Assembly: GCF_013624435.2 (NCBI RefSeq)
Contig: NZ_CP061768.1
Location: forward strand, 744,001 to 808,000
Source of the DNA: Nocardioides campestrisoli
GTDB taxonomy: Bacteria > Actinomycetota > Actinomycetes > Propionibacteriales > Nocardioidaceae
Direction of reading: 5' to 3'
Length of the DNA stretch: 64,000 bases
The notes below the pieces were generated by a model, which made no database searches, was not told where the DNA came from, and worked only from the letters and a program-made list of their open reading frames with translations. The first letter of the stretch is position 1; every line of letters begins with the position of its first letter. The position numbers were made by a program, and so were the translations under genes. Shown here piece after piece: positions 37,486-45,180 of the stretch.

Positions 37486-37950
37486 GGGCTCCAGGACGGG
37501 CGACATCTCGGCGGCCAGCCGGGTGAGCCGGGGGGCGACGTCGTCGGGGAACGGCCGGGACCGCCGGTCGTCCATCCCCACGTGGACCAGGACGGCCTCG
37601 AGGGTGTTGGCCAGCCGGTCGTTGGTCTCGTCGACGAGGTACACCATGACGTGCGCCGCGCGCTCGCTGCTGCCCAGCAGCTGTGGGTGCACCGCGATCT
37701 TCTCGCCCAGGTGCATCTCGGCCCGGTAGGTGAGGTGGTGCTCCACCGCGAAGCAGGACATCTGCCGTCCCTCGCGGTACTGCTGGTCCATCCCCGCCTC
37801 CTGCAGCACGAGCTCCACGGCCTCCGCGCCCAGGCGCAGGTACTGCGTGATGTTCATGTGCCCGTTGATGTCGATGAAGTCCTCGGTGACCACCGCGTCG
37901 AGGCGGAGGGGGAGCCGGCGGACGTCGGCGAGGTCGATGGTCTGTCCCAC
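37453..37950 (-). CDS. Acyl-CoA thioesterase (hotdog fold, 4HBT-like)
   Basis: 165-aa protein. The GTG start has AGGAGT upstream. The DINGHMNITQYL segment (28-39) is the characteristic active-site turn of 4HBT-type thioesterases with the D/N-GHMN pattern, followed by the long hotdog helix. FAVEHHLTYRAEMHLGEKIAV forms the central sheet. It would hydrolyse an acyl-CoA to free acid and CoA, perhaps releasing CoA from dead-end esters. It is divergent from an SDR with an operator-like site between. Confidence 0.88.
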   Translation of the reverse strand: MGQTIDLADVRRLPLRLDAVVTEDFIDINGHMNITQYLRLGAEAVELVLQEAGMDQQYREGRQMSCFAVEHHLTYRAEMHLGEKIAVHPQLLGSSERAAHVMVYLVDETNDRLANTLEAVLVHVGMDDRRSRPFPDDVAPRLTRLAAEMSPVLEPPLSGAMGLRR

Positions 37951-37976
37951 GGAATGACTCCTAGTGTGTCCAAACG

Positions 37977-37991
37977 AACGAACGCTAGGAT
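37977..37991 (+). promoter_or_regulatory. Near-match operator and -10 before the SDR
   Basis: AACGAACGCT (37977-37986) matches ARCGNNCGYT; a TAGGAT -10 candidate overlaps it at 37986-37991. It lies in the 47-bp divergent gap between thioesterase and SDR. No clear -35 is visible. Confidence 0.45.
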
Positions 37992-37997
37992 CATCGC

Positions 37998-38777
37998 ATG
38001 AGCAAGCCTTCAGTGCACGGTCCGACCGACAATTCCCTGCAGGGGCGGGTCGCGCTCGTCACCGGTGCCGGCTCCGGGCTGGGTCGCCAGTTCGCGCTGG
38101 CGCTGGCCCGCTCGGGGGCGACCGTGGTCGTCGCGGCCAGGAGACGCGAGCGCCTCGAGGAGGTCGTCGCCGCCGTCGCCGAGCTCGGCGGAACGGCGCA
38201 TGCGGTGACGCTCGACGTGCGGGACGTCGAGGCGATCGGGCGTGCCCTGGACGAGGCGACGGGGCTGGTCGGCCTGCCCGACGTCCTGGTCAACAATGCC
38301 GGCGTCCCGGACGCCCGGCGCGCGCACAGGATGCCCCTGGAGCTGGTGGACCAGGTGCTCGAGACCAACCTGCGCGGCCCCTGGCTCCTGGCCACCGGCC
38401 TCGCGGCGCGGTGGATCGAGGCCGGGGTCCCCGGACGGGTGGTCAACATCGGCTCGATGACCGGGATCCACTACGGTGGCGAGGGGGCCGCGCTCTACTC
38501 CGTCACCAAGGCCGCCGTGCACCGGATGACCGAGGTGCTGGCCGTCGAGTGGGCGGGCCACGGGATCAACGTCAACGCCATCGCTCCGGGGGCCTTCTCC
38601 TCCGAGATGATGGACGGGATGCTCGAGCGGATGGGCGACATTGCCAGCGCGTTCCCGCGCAAGCGTCTGGGTCGCCCGGAGCAGCTGGACAGCACCCTGC
38701 TCTACCTCGTGTCGCCGCTGTCCGACGCAGTGACCGGTGCCGTGATCAGCGTCGACGACGGCCAGACCCACCGCTGA
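37998..38777 (+). CDS. SDR-family oxidoreductase
   Basis: 259-aa classical SDR. Cofactor loop TGAGSGLGR is at 22-30, NNAG at 99-102, catalytic Ser153 and Tyr167/Lys171 (YSVTK). The ATG lies only 12 bp after an operator-like site, so the leader is very short. It probably oxidises a hydroxyacyl-CoA or similar alcohol with NAD(P). It converges on the crotonase at 38823. Confidence 0.91.
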   Translation: MSKPSVHGPTDNSLQGRVALVTGAGSGLGRQFALALARSGATVVVAARRRERLEEVVAAVAELGGTAHAVTLDVRDVEAIGRALDEATGLVGLPDVLVNNAGVPDARRAHRMPLELVDQVLETNLRGPWLLATGLAARWIEAGVPGRVVNIGSMTGIHYGGEGAALYSVTKAAVHRMTEVLAVEWAGHGINVNAIAPGAFSSEMMDGMLERMGDIASAFPRKRLGRPEQLDSTLLYLVSPLSDAVTGAVISVDDGQTHR

Positions 38778-38788
38778 GGGGGGCCCAG

Positions 38789-38809
38789 GCCGACTGTGGT
38801 CGCGTCGGC
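38789..38809. terminator. Weak hairpin between convergent SDR and crotonase
   Basis: GCCGAC (38789-38794) pairs with GTCGGC (38804-38809) over a 9-nt loop. The short stem makes this a weak candidate. Confidence 0.3.
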
Positions 38810-38822
38810 GGGGGTCGGATGC

Positions 38823-39605
38823 TCAGGCCTGAACGGCTTCCGCCGTCCACGCCGGGGGGCGCTTCTCGAAGAATGCGGCGATCCCCTCGGCTCGCTCCTC
38901 CGAGCCGGAGACTGTCGCGGCGGCGTCCTCGGTGATCGCCCACTGGTCCTGCTCGCGGCGAGCACGTGAACGGAAGAGCGCCTGCATGGTCACTCCGACC
39001 GCCACCGGGCCGGCCCGGAGCACCTCCTCGGCCAGGGCCAGCGCTCCGTCCAGGGCGGCCCCCGACGGGGTGAGGCGGTTCACCAGCCCGAGCTGGTGGG
39101 CCCTCGGGGCGTCGAGGCGGGCGCCCGTGAGGAGCAGCTCGGTGGCGACCTGGGGACCGAGCCGCTCCGGGGCGCGGAACAGCGCGCCACAGTTGGCCAC
39201 GACCCCGCGCAGGGTCTCGGGCAGGCCGAGCTGCGCGTCCTCGGCGGCCACCACGAGGTCGCAGGCCAGCACCATCTCCATGCCGCCGCCGAGGGCGAAC
39301 CCCTCGACGGCCGCGACCAGGGGGCGCGTGCGGGTCCGGCGGACGAACCCGTACTCCCCGCCGTCGGTTGTGCTGGGGCTCGCCTCGAGGGCGAGGTCCG
39401 TGCCGGCCGAGAAGGTGCCCTCGGCGCCGGTCAGGATCCCGACCCGCAGCCCCTCCTCGTGCTCCAGCCGCGACATGGCCCGGGCGAGCGCGTCGGCCAG
39501 CGACTGGTCCACCGCGTTGCGCCGGTTTGGGCGGTTCATGGTCATCAGGAGGACCCCCGCCGGGCGGCGTTCCACGTGCAGGGCGTCCAAGGCGTCGTGC
39601 GGCAT
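38823..39605 (-). CDS. Enoyl-CoA hydratase/isomerase family protein
   Basis: 260-aa crotonase. The ATG at 39605 is chosen; further upstream in-frame sequence crosses the promoter region. Oxyanion segments are AEGTFSAGTDLALEA and [42 protein letters not shown] gives one Glu at the first acid site and Asn/Cys at the second, so hydratase activity is uncertain; an isomerase or hydrolase role is possible. It is divergent from the ACAD-kinase pair with operator AACGTACGTT between them. Confidence 0.9.
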   Translation of the reverse strand: MPHDALDALHVERRPAGVLLMTMNRPNRRNAVDQSLADALARAMSRLEHEEGLRVGILTGAEGTFSAGTDLALEASPSTTDGGEYGFVRRTRTRPLVAAVEGFALGGGMEMVLACDLVVAAEDAQLGLPETLRGVVANCGALFRAPERLGPQVATELLLTGARLDAPRAHQLGLVNRLTPSGAALDGALALAEEVLRAGPVAVGVTMQALFRSRARREQDQWAITEDAAATVSGSEERAEGIAAFFEKRPPAWTAEAVQA

Positions 39606-39638
39606 GGTCGAGCTCCCGGGGTTCGGCGACAGGGAATG

Positions 39639-39648
39639 AACGTACGTT
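39639..39648. promoter_or_regulatory. Operator AACGTACGTT
   Basis: Perfect 10-bp palindrome in the divergent crotonase/ACAD region, the same sequence as at 56660. On the minus strand TTGTGG lies 17-18 bp before a -10 that overlaps it. Confidence 0.6.
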
Positions 39649-39688
39649 AACTCGGCTGCTGCGCTTGTCCACAAGGTGGCACTCGCGT

Positions 39689-39718
39689 TTGCCAATGGCG
39701 CACTCGATGGGATAAGTA
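39689..39718 (+). promoter_or_regulatory. Promoter of the ACAD-kinase pair
   Basis: TTGCCA (39689-39694), 18-bp spacer, TAAGTA (39713-39718), 29 bp before the ATG at 39748. No operator lies between, unlike other promoters here. Confidence 0.45.
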
Positions 39719-39747
39719 ATTCATCTGACTTAACCCAAGGAGGGCAC

Positions 39748-41019
39748 ATGTGGGGCTTCGCGACGGATCCTGAGTTCCAAGCAGAGCTGGACTGGATCGA
39801 GACGTTCGTGCGGGAGAAGGTTCAGCCGCTGGACTACATCCTCGGCAGCCAGTGGAACATCCACGACCCGCGGTTCGAGGAGCTCGTGCGCCCGCTCCAG
39901 CGGCAGGTCAAGGAACGAGGGCTGTGGGCCTGTCACCTCGGCCCCGAGCTCGGCGGGCCCGGCTACGGCCAGCTCAAGCTGGCCCTGATGAACGAGAAGT
40001 TCGGGATGTCGCGCTTCGGGCCGATCGTGTTCGGTGCGCAGGCGCCCGACACGGGCAACTCGGAGATCCTCGCGCACTACGGCACCCCCGAGCAGAAGAA
40101 GAAGTACCTCGAGCCGCTGCTGGCCAACGAGGTCGTGTCCTGCTTCTCGATGACAGAGCCACAGGGCGGCGCCGACCCGACGGCCTTCCGGACCGGCGCC
40201 GTGCAGGACGGCGACGAATGGGTGATCAACGGCGAGAAGTGGTTCGCCTCGGAGGCCGACACCGCGGCGTTCCTCATCATGATGGTGGTCACTGACCCCG
40301 ACCAGGAGAACCCCTACAAGCGGGCCTCGATGTTCGTCATCGACCGCGACACCCCCGGCATCGAGACCGTCCGCAACTACGGGTTCTACGGCGAGCCCGA
40401 GCCGACCCACGCGCACCTGCGGCTGACCGACGTGCGCGTCGCCGACTCGCAGATGCTGGGCCCGCGGGGCGAGGCGTTCGCGGTCGCCCAGACCCGGCTC
40501 GGCGGCGGCCGGATGCACCACGCCATGCGGACCCTCGCTCAGGCCACACGTGCGTTCGACCTGACCTGCCAGCGGGTGCTGTCGCGGACGACGAAGGGCG
40601 AGCTGCTCGCCGACAAGCAGATGGTCCAGGAGCGGATCGCCGACATGTGGGTCCAGATCCGGCAGTTCCGGCTGCTGGTGCTGGAGACCGCGTGGCTCGC
40701 CGACCAAGGCCGCGACTGGAAGTCGCTGCGCAAGAACGTCTCCGCGGTGAAGTCCGTGATGCCCAAGGTGCTCCACGACGTCGCCTCGACGGCGCTGCAC
40801 CTGCACGGCTCGCTCGGGCTCTCCCATGAGATGCCCTTCGCGGAGTGGGTCATCAACTCGTTCCACGTGGGACTTGCTGACGGCCCGACCGAGGTGCACA
40901 AGATGGTGGTTGCCCGCCAGGTGCTGCGCGACTACACGCCCGCCGACGGTGACATCCCGTCCTACTCGCGTCCGGAGCAGGAGCGCCTGGCGCGCGCCCT
41001 CTACCTCGACGAGGTGTGA
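39748..41019 (+). CDS. ACAD11-type acyl-CoA dehydrogenase family protein
   Basis: 423-aa ACAD-fold protein with AAGGAGGG before the ATG. It shares FGAQAPDTGNSEIL and FSMTEPQGGADPTAFRT with the ACAD11 group but is more distant from the other three. The catalytic segment GLADGPTEVHKM has Asp378 at the Glu position. A C-terminal extension of about 35 residues follows. It overlaps the kinase gene by 4 nt (GTGA), the tightest kinase-ACAD pairing in the window and the arrangement closest to the vertebrate fusion, though with the order reversed. Confidence 0.9.
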   Translation: MWGFATDPEFQAELDWIETFVREKVQPLDYILGSQWNIHDPRFEELVRPLQRQVKERGLWACHLGPELGGPGYGQLKLALMNEKFGMSRFGPIVFGAQAPDTGNSEILAHYGTPEQKKKYLEPLLANEVVSCFSMTEPQGGADPTAFRTGAVQDGDEWVINGEKWFASEADTAAFLIMMVVTDPDQENPYKRASMFVIDRDTPGIETVRNYGFYGEPEPTHAHLRLTDVRVADSQMLGPRGEAFAVAQTRLGGGRMHHAMRTLAQATRAFDLTCQRVLSRTTKGELLADKQMVQERIADMWVQIRQFRLLVLETAWLADQGRDWKSLRKNVSAVKSVMPKVLHDVASTALHLHGSLGLSHEMPFAEWVINSFHVGLADGPTEVHKMVVARQVLRDYTPADGDIPSYSRPEQERLARALYLDEV

Positions 41020-42119
41020 GCGTGGGTGCGGCCTCGGACCCTGGCCGGCCGTCCGGCGACGGCGGTCCGGCTGAGCTCCAGGGACTGGTCGACGCCGGGG
41101 CGGTAGGCCGGTGGCTGGCCGAGCAGGGCGTGACCGACGGGCCGGTGCAGGTGGTCGGCACCCTGGGCGGCGGCACCCAGAACATCCTTGCGCTGCTCCG
41201 GGTCGAGGGGCGGGACCTCGTGCTCCGACGGGGGCCGCGCCACCTCCGCTCGCGCACGAACGACCTGCTGCGCCGGGAGATGCAGGTGCTCGACGCGCTG
41301 CGCGGCACTGATGTGCCGCATCCACGGCTGGTGGCTGCCTGCCCGGACGAGGCGGTGCTGGGTGGTGCGGCCTTCTACGTGATGGACGCAGTGGACGGGT
41401 TCAATCCGGCCGTCGCGCTGGAGGGTCGGGCGGCCAGCTCCGCCCACGTGCGACGGTCACTGGCCTTCTCGACTGCGGCTGCGGCTGCGGCGCTCGCCGC
41501 CGTGGACCATGAGGCGGTGGGACTGGCGAGCCTCGGAAGGCCGGATGGCTTCCTTGAGCGGCAAGTGGGTCGCTGGCGCGCCGAGCTCGACTCCTATCGC
41601 GGGCTCGACGGTTACGCCGGCCAGGGCCTGCCGGGGGTCGACGGGCTGGGGCGCTGGCTGGACGCGCATCGACCGAAGAGGTGGCGCCCCGGCATCCTGC
41701 ACGGGGACTTCCACCTGGCGAACGTGCTGTGCAGCCGTGACACCGGGTCCGTGATCGCGGTGGTCGACTGGGAGATGACGACCATCGGTGACCCACTGCT
41801 CGACCTGGGGTGGCTCCTGGCCACGTGGCCGCGCGAGCCGTCGTCCGTGGAGCACGTCGAGGTGCTCCCCGACGGGGTGCGAGCGCTGGCGGGCACCGTG
41901 ACCAGGGACGAGCTGGTCGCGGAGTACGCCCGGCACTCCACCCGCGATCTCTCCGGGGTGGACTGGTACGAGGCGTTGGCCTGCTACAAGCTCGCGATCG
42001 TCCTCGAGGGCACCTACGCCCGAGCCTGTGCGGGGCTGGCCCCGCGCGAGGTGGGCGAGCGTCTGCACCGCGGAAGCCTGGAGCTCCTTCGGCGGGCTCG
42101 CGAGATCACTGAGGCATGA
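41016..42119 (+). CDS. APH-fold phosphotransferase, candidate hydroxyacyl-CoA kinase
   Basis: 367-aa kinase with a GTG start overlapping the ACAD stop. Glycine loop GGGTQN is at 51-56, DGFLERQVGRW at 177-187, HGDFHLAN at 229-236 and VDWE at 250-253. These are the residues expected for ATP transfer. The ERQVGRW segment groups it with ACAD-linked kinases. No DUF6285-like partner adjoins. Together with its coupled ACAD it forms a candidate two-enzyme module for phosphorylation and elimination on a hydroxyacyl-CoA. Confidence 0.88.
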   Translation: MSVGAASDPGRPSGDGGPAELQGLVDAGAVGRWLAEQGVTDGPVQVVGTLGGGTQNILALLRVEGRDLVLRRGPRHLRSRTNDLLRREMQVLDALRGTDVPHPRLVAACPDEAVLGGAAFYVMDAVDGFNPAVALEGRAASSAHVRRSLAFSTAAAAAALAAVDHEAVGLASLGRPDGFLERQVGRWRAELDSYRGLDGYAGQGLPGVDGLGRWLDAHRPKRWRPGILHGDFHLANVLCSRDTGSVIAVVDWEMTTIGDPLLDLGWLLATWPREPSSVEHVEVLPDGVRALAGTVTRDELVAEYARHSTRDLSGVDWYEALACYKLAIVLEGTYARACAGLAPREVGERLHRGSLELLRRAREITEA

Positions 42120-42150
42120 GAGTAGGAGTCGCCCTCGAGCCACTTTCTAC

Positions 42151-42164
42151 GGAGCGGACGCTCC
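42151..42164. terminator. Short perfect hairpin between convergent genes
   Basis: GGAGCG-GA-CGCTCC lies between the kinase end (42119) and the TetR end (42204). Position favours a terminator, though the sequence also fits the operator pattern. Confidence 0.4.
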
Positions 42165-42203
42165 CTAGGACGTACTCACCCGTGCAGGGACCTGTCGCGC
42201 GGC

Positions 42204-42932
42204 TCAGTGCCGCTCGGCGTTCCGTTCCTCCAGCAGACGCGAGGTCTCGGGGGAGATACCCGCTCCGAGGATCGACGTGACCAGGTCGACGAGCTGGCTG
42301 GCGAAGAGCTCCGACGGTTGGCCCGCCGCCATCCGCGCCCGGCGCCCGAGCTCGATGTGCGTGAACCGCATCGCGGCGAACCTGCGGTGCAGCGGGGGCC
42401 CGGCAGTCCCCGGTGGCATCAGGGGCTCGACCATGACGGACCAGCGCTCCAGGCTGCCCGCCGGATCGTAGACGAGCGCCCCGAGGGCGCCGTCCGGGTC
42501 GACCAGGGCCTCAGAGCGGTTGACCAGGTGGGCGGCCACCTGAAGAAAGTCGGCGCCGTACTCGTCCTGGAGCTCGGTGACCAGGGGGGTAACCAAGATC
42601 CCAGCAGCCTCCCGCAGGGTCACGTCACCACGCGCGGTCAGGTGGTCGAGGAGGGCGTGACGACGAACCGAGACCCGTGGCACGTGCAGGTCCATGTGTG
42701 CGCGCAGCAGGCCCTCCCGATCGCCGAAGTGGTACTGCAGGGCAGTCGTGTTCTTCTGACCGGCGGACCTGGTGATCTCCCGGAACGAGACCCCTTCGAG
42801 GCCCTTCTCGGCCAAGAGCCTGCCAGCGGCCCGCAAGATCTGGGTCCGCGCGTCTCCGCCGGGTGTCCGCTCCGCGGCGCGGGTGCGCGCCGCGGAGCCG
42901 CGGTCCCGGGTGTGTGGGTGGGCATCGCTCAT
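42204..42932 (-). CDS. TetR-family regulator
   Basis: 242-aa regulator. A disordered basic N-terminus precedes the helix-turn-helix at about 29-75, with VSFREITRSAGQKNTTALQYHFGDREGL. The ligand domain does not share the WY-x-x-GG C-terminus of the other three regulators, so it belongs to a different TetR branch and probably reads different DNA. It is divergent from the second Liv ABC system, whose promoter region lacks an ARCGNNCGYT site, and is its likely controller. Confidence 0.9.
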   Translation of the reverse strand: MSDAHPHTRDRGSAARTRAAERTPGGDARTQILRAAGRLLAEKGLEGVSFREITRSAGQKNTTALQYHFGDREGLLRAHMDLHVPRVSVRRHALLDHLTARGDVTLREAAGILVTPLVTELQDEYGADFLQVAAHLVNRSEALVDPDGALGALVYDPAGSLERWSVMVEPLMPPGTAGPPLHRRFAAMRFTHIELGRRARMAAGQPSELFASQLVDLVTSILGAGISPETSRLLEERNAERH

Positions 42933-42950
42933 GTTCTCACCGTATCAAGA

Positions 42951-43021
42951 TAAGGCATCTCGTCCACGAGTTCATTCAGTAGGACGAGCTCTTGTGGCAT
43001 CTGCCTTAATGTGTCTAGGGT
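42951..43021 (+). promoter_or_regulatory. Promoter region of the second Liv ABC operon
   Basis: TTGTGG (42992-42997), 18-bp spacer, TAGGGT (43016-43021). Inverted repeat TAAGGCA (42951-42957) and TGCCTTA (43002-43008) brackets the promoter and is a candidate site for the divergent TetR. Confidence 0.45.
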
Positions 43022-43061
43022 CACAAGTCACAGGTCGTGGTCATACCCGAGGAGGAGACGC

Positions 43062-44282
43062 ATGAAGAAGGTCAGCCGGATTCAGAGGGGGCTCGCCGTG
43101 GCGGCTGCCGCCGCCCTTGTCCTGTCCGCCTGCGGAGGTGGCAGCAGCGACGACGCCTCCGGCACTGCCGACGCTGACGGGGTCATCACCGTCAAGCTCG
43201 GTGTCGTCGGCCCGAAGACCGGTCCTGCGTCTCTTTACTACAAGTACATGGACCAGACCTTCGAGACCTTCTCGGACGACTTCGAGGAGAAGTACAGCGT
43301 CCGGTTCGACGTGATCAGCGAGGACGACCAGGCCTCGCCGGAGGAGACGGCCCGAGCGGTGAGCCGGCTCATCAACGAGAAGGGCGTCCACGCCCTGATG
43401 GGTCCGCCGCTCTCGGGCAACTCGCTGCAGGTCGCCGACGTGGTGCAGAAGAGCCAGCTCCCGTGGCTCCTGCCCGGACCCAACGCTGACGAGATCATCA
43501 ACTACGACGTCCAGCCCAACTGGGGCTTCATGACCAACTTCACCAACCAGCAGATCATGGCGGTTCTCGGTGAGCGGCTGTGGGCGGACGGACAGAAGGT
43601 GGGAGTCGTCTACTCCGCCGACGGGTTCGGTCAGTCCAACCTGGAGCACCTGAAGTCCTGGGCCGAGGAGAACGGGCACGAGGTGACCGCGGAGGAGACC
43701 ATCCAGCCGGGCGCCAGCGACGCGAATGCCATCATCAAGAGGTTCAAGGACTCGGGCGTCGAGGCCGTATTCATGGGCATCACCCAGGGTGCCGACACCG
43801 CCACGGTGACCCGGGCGATCGAGCAGGCCGGCTACCAGCCCTCGACCATCATGACCACCGGCACGATCCTCACCGACTACAAGGACGTCGCCGAGCCCTC
43901 GCAGTGGAAGAACATCCAGATCGTCGACCCGCGGAACTTCCTCGAGGGCGGCGACAAGTGGGTGCTGGACCAGGTCCGCGAGACCACCGGCGAGGAGCCG
44001 GCGATCCCGACCAACAACATCTCGACCTACGCCATCCTGGACATCTACGCCCAGGCGGTGCAGGAGGTCGGGGACGCCACGGACTTCGAGGCCGTGCGCG
44101 ACGCGATGGAGGGGATCGAGACGGTCCACATCGGTGACCTGACGATCGACAACCCGTTCACCGCCGAGGACCACGTCCTCTACGACGACGACCCGGCCAA
44201 CTGGCTCACCTACGGCTTCGACGAGAAGTTCGACCTGGTCATCAAGGGGACCGCGGCCGAATGCGTCGAGAAGGGCTGCTGA
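43062..44282 (+). CDS. ABC transporter substrate-binding lipoprotein (Leu/Ile/Val-binding family)
   Basis: 406-aa binding protein. The ATG follows GAGGAGGAG. The lipoprotein signal ends LSAC with Cys24. The mature domain starts with a VKLGVVGPKTGPAS segment. It is only distantly similar to the 7224 protein, so the two systems probably take different substrates. It heads the largest plus-strand operon in the window, in which permease, permease-ATPase fusion, ATPase, ACAD, ligase, LLM enzyme and SDR follow. Confidence 0.92.
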   Translation: MKKVSRIQRGLAVAAAAALVLSACGGGSSDDASGTADADGVITVKLGVVGPKTGPASLYYKYMDQTFETFSDDFEEKYSVRFDVISEDDQASPEETARAVSRLINEKGVHALMGPPLSGNSLQVADVVQKSQLPWLLPGPNADEIINYDVQPNWGFMTNFTNQQIMAVLGERLWADGQKVGVVYSADGFGQSNLEHLKSWAEENGHEVTAEETIQPGASDANAIIKRFKDSGVEAVFMGITQGADTATVTRAIEQAGYQPSTIMTTGTILTDYKDVAEPSQWKNIQIVDPRNFLEGGDKWVLDQVRETTGEEPAIPTNNISTYAILDIYAQAVQEVGDATDFEAVRDAMEGIETVHIGDLTIDNPFTAEDHVLYDDDPANWLTYGFDEKFDLVIKGTAAECVEKGC

Positions 44283-44310
44283 CGCTCCGCGTCGGCTGGA
44301 AGAGGAGACC

Positions 44311-45180
44311 ATGGACGCCTTGGTGCTCGGGCTGGTTCTGGGAGGGCTCTACGCCCTCCTGGCCCAGTCCTTCGTCCTGACATTCATCACGACCAAGACG
44401 CTGAACTTCGCCGTGGGCGAGTTCGTCGCGCTGGGTGCCTTCGTCGTGCTCGCAGTTGCGGGCTGGGGCTGGCTGCCTGACGTGGGCAAGGTGGTCGTCG
44501 GAGTCCTGGTCGCGGGGCTGGTGGGCGCGTTGGCCTACCGGTTCCTGGTGCTCCCCTTCATGACCGAGGGAGAGCACGACGTGCGGTGGCTGTTGTCCAC
44601 CGTCGCGCTGTCGTTCGTGATGCTCAACCTGATCACCAACGTGCAGGGTCCCTCGCCGCAGCGCTCTGAGACTGCCCGGCTGAGTGGTTCGGTGGAGGTG
44701 CTCGGTGCGGGGGTGAGCAAGCAGCAGCTGCTGATCGCCGTCCTGGCGGTGGTCGTGACGGTGCTGCTGGTGGTCGCGTCGAAGAAGACCTCGGCGGGCC
44801 TGGTGATGCGAGCGGTCTCCCAGGACCCCGAGACCACCTCGTTGATGGGGATCTCGCCGCGGCTGGTGGGCATGATCACCTACGCGGTGGCGATGGGCAT
44901 CGCGGCGCTGACCGGGACCCTGTACGCCGCGACCGTGGGTGCGTCGCCGGTCATGGGCGCGCCGTTGCTGGTGGCCGCGATCGCCGTCGCGGTCGTGGGC
45001 GGTCTCTCCTCCTTGTGGGGGCCGTTGCTCGGCGGTGCCCTGTACGGCGTGCTGAGCGAGTTCGCGAGCTATGAGTTCGGCGCCATCTGGGGTGAGACGG
45101 CCGGCCTGCTGCTGGTCATCGCGGTCCTGGTCTGGCGGCCCCAGGGTCTCCTGGGACGACGTGTGGAGGTCAAGCTGTGA
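44311..45180 (+). CDS. Liv-type ABC transporter permease (LivH family)
   Basis: 289-aa membrane permease with about eight helices. The ATG follows AAGAGGAG. TTKTLNFAVGEFVALGAF corresponds to the conserved N-terminal LivH segment, and MRAVSQDPETTSLMGISP to the cytoplasmic coupling loop. Its stop overlaps the GTG start of the permease-ATPase fusion. Confidence 0.93.
   Translation: MDALVLGLVLGGLYALLAQSFVLTFITTKTLNFAVGEFVALGAFVVLAVAGWGWLPDVGKVVVGVLVAGLVGALAYRFLVLPFMTEGEHDVRWLLSTVALSFVMLNLITNVQGPSPQRSETARLSGSVEVLGAGVSKQQLLIAVLAVVVTVLLVVASKKTSAGLVMRAVSQDPETTSLMGISPRLVGMITYAVAMGIAALTGTLYAATVGASPVMGAPLLVAAIAVAVVGGLSSLWGPLLGGALYGVLSEFASYEFGAIWGETAGLLLVIAVLVWRPQGLLGRRVEVKL

Noticed and set aside
42153..42162. 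AGCGGACGCT as another ARCGNNCGYT operator
   Set aside because: It lies between two convergent gene ends with no promoter nearby and extends into a GGAGCG/CGCTCC hairpin, so a terminator is more likely. It is a reminder that the motif can occur by chance.
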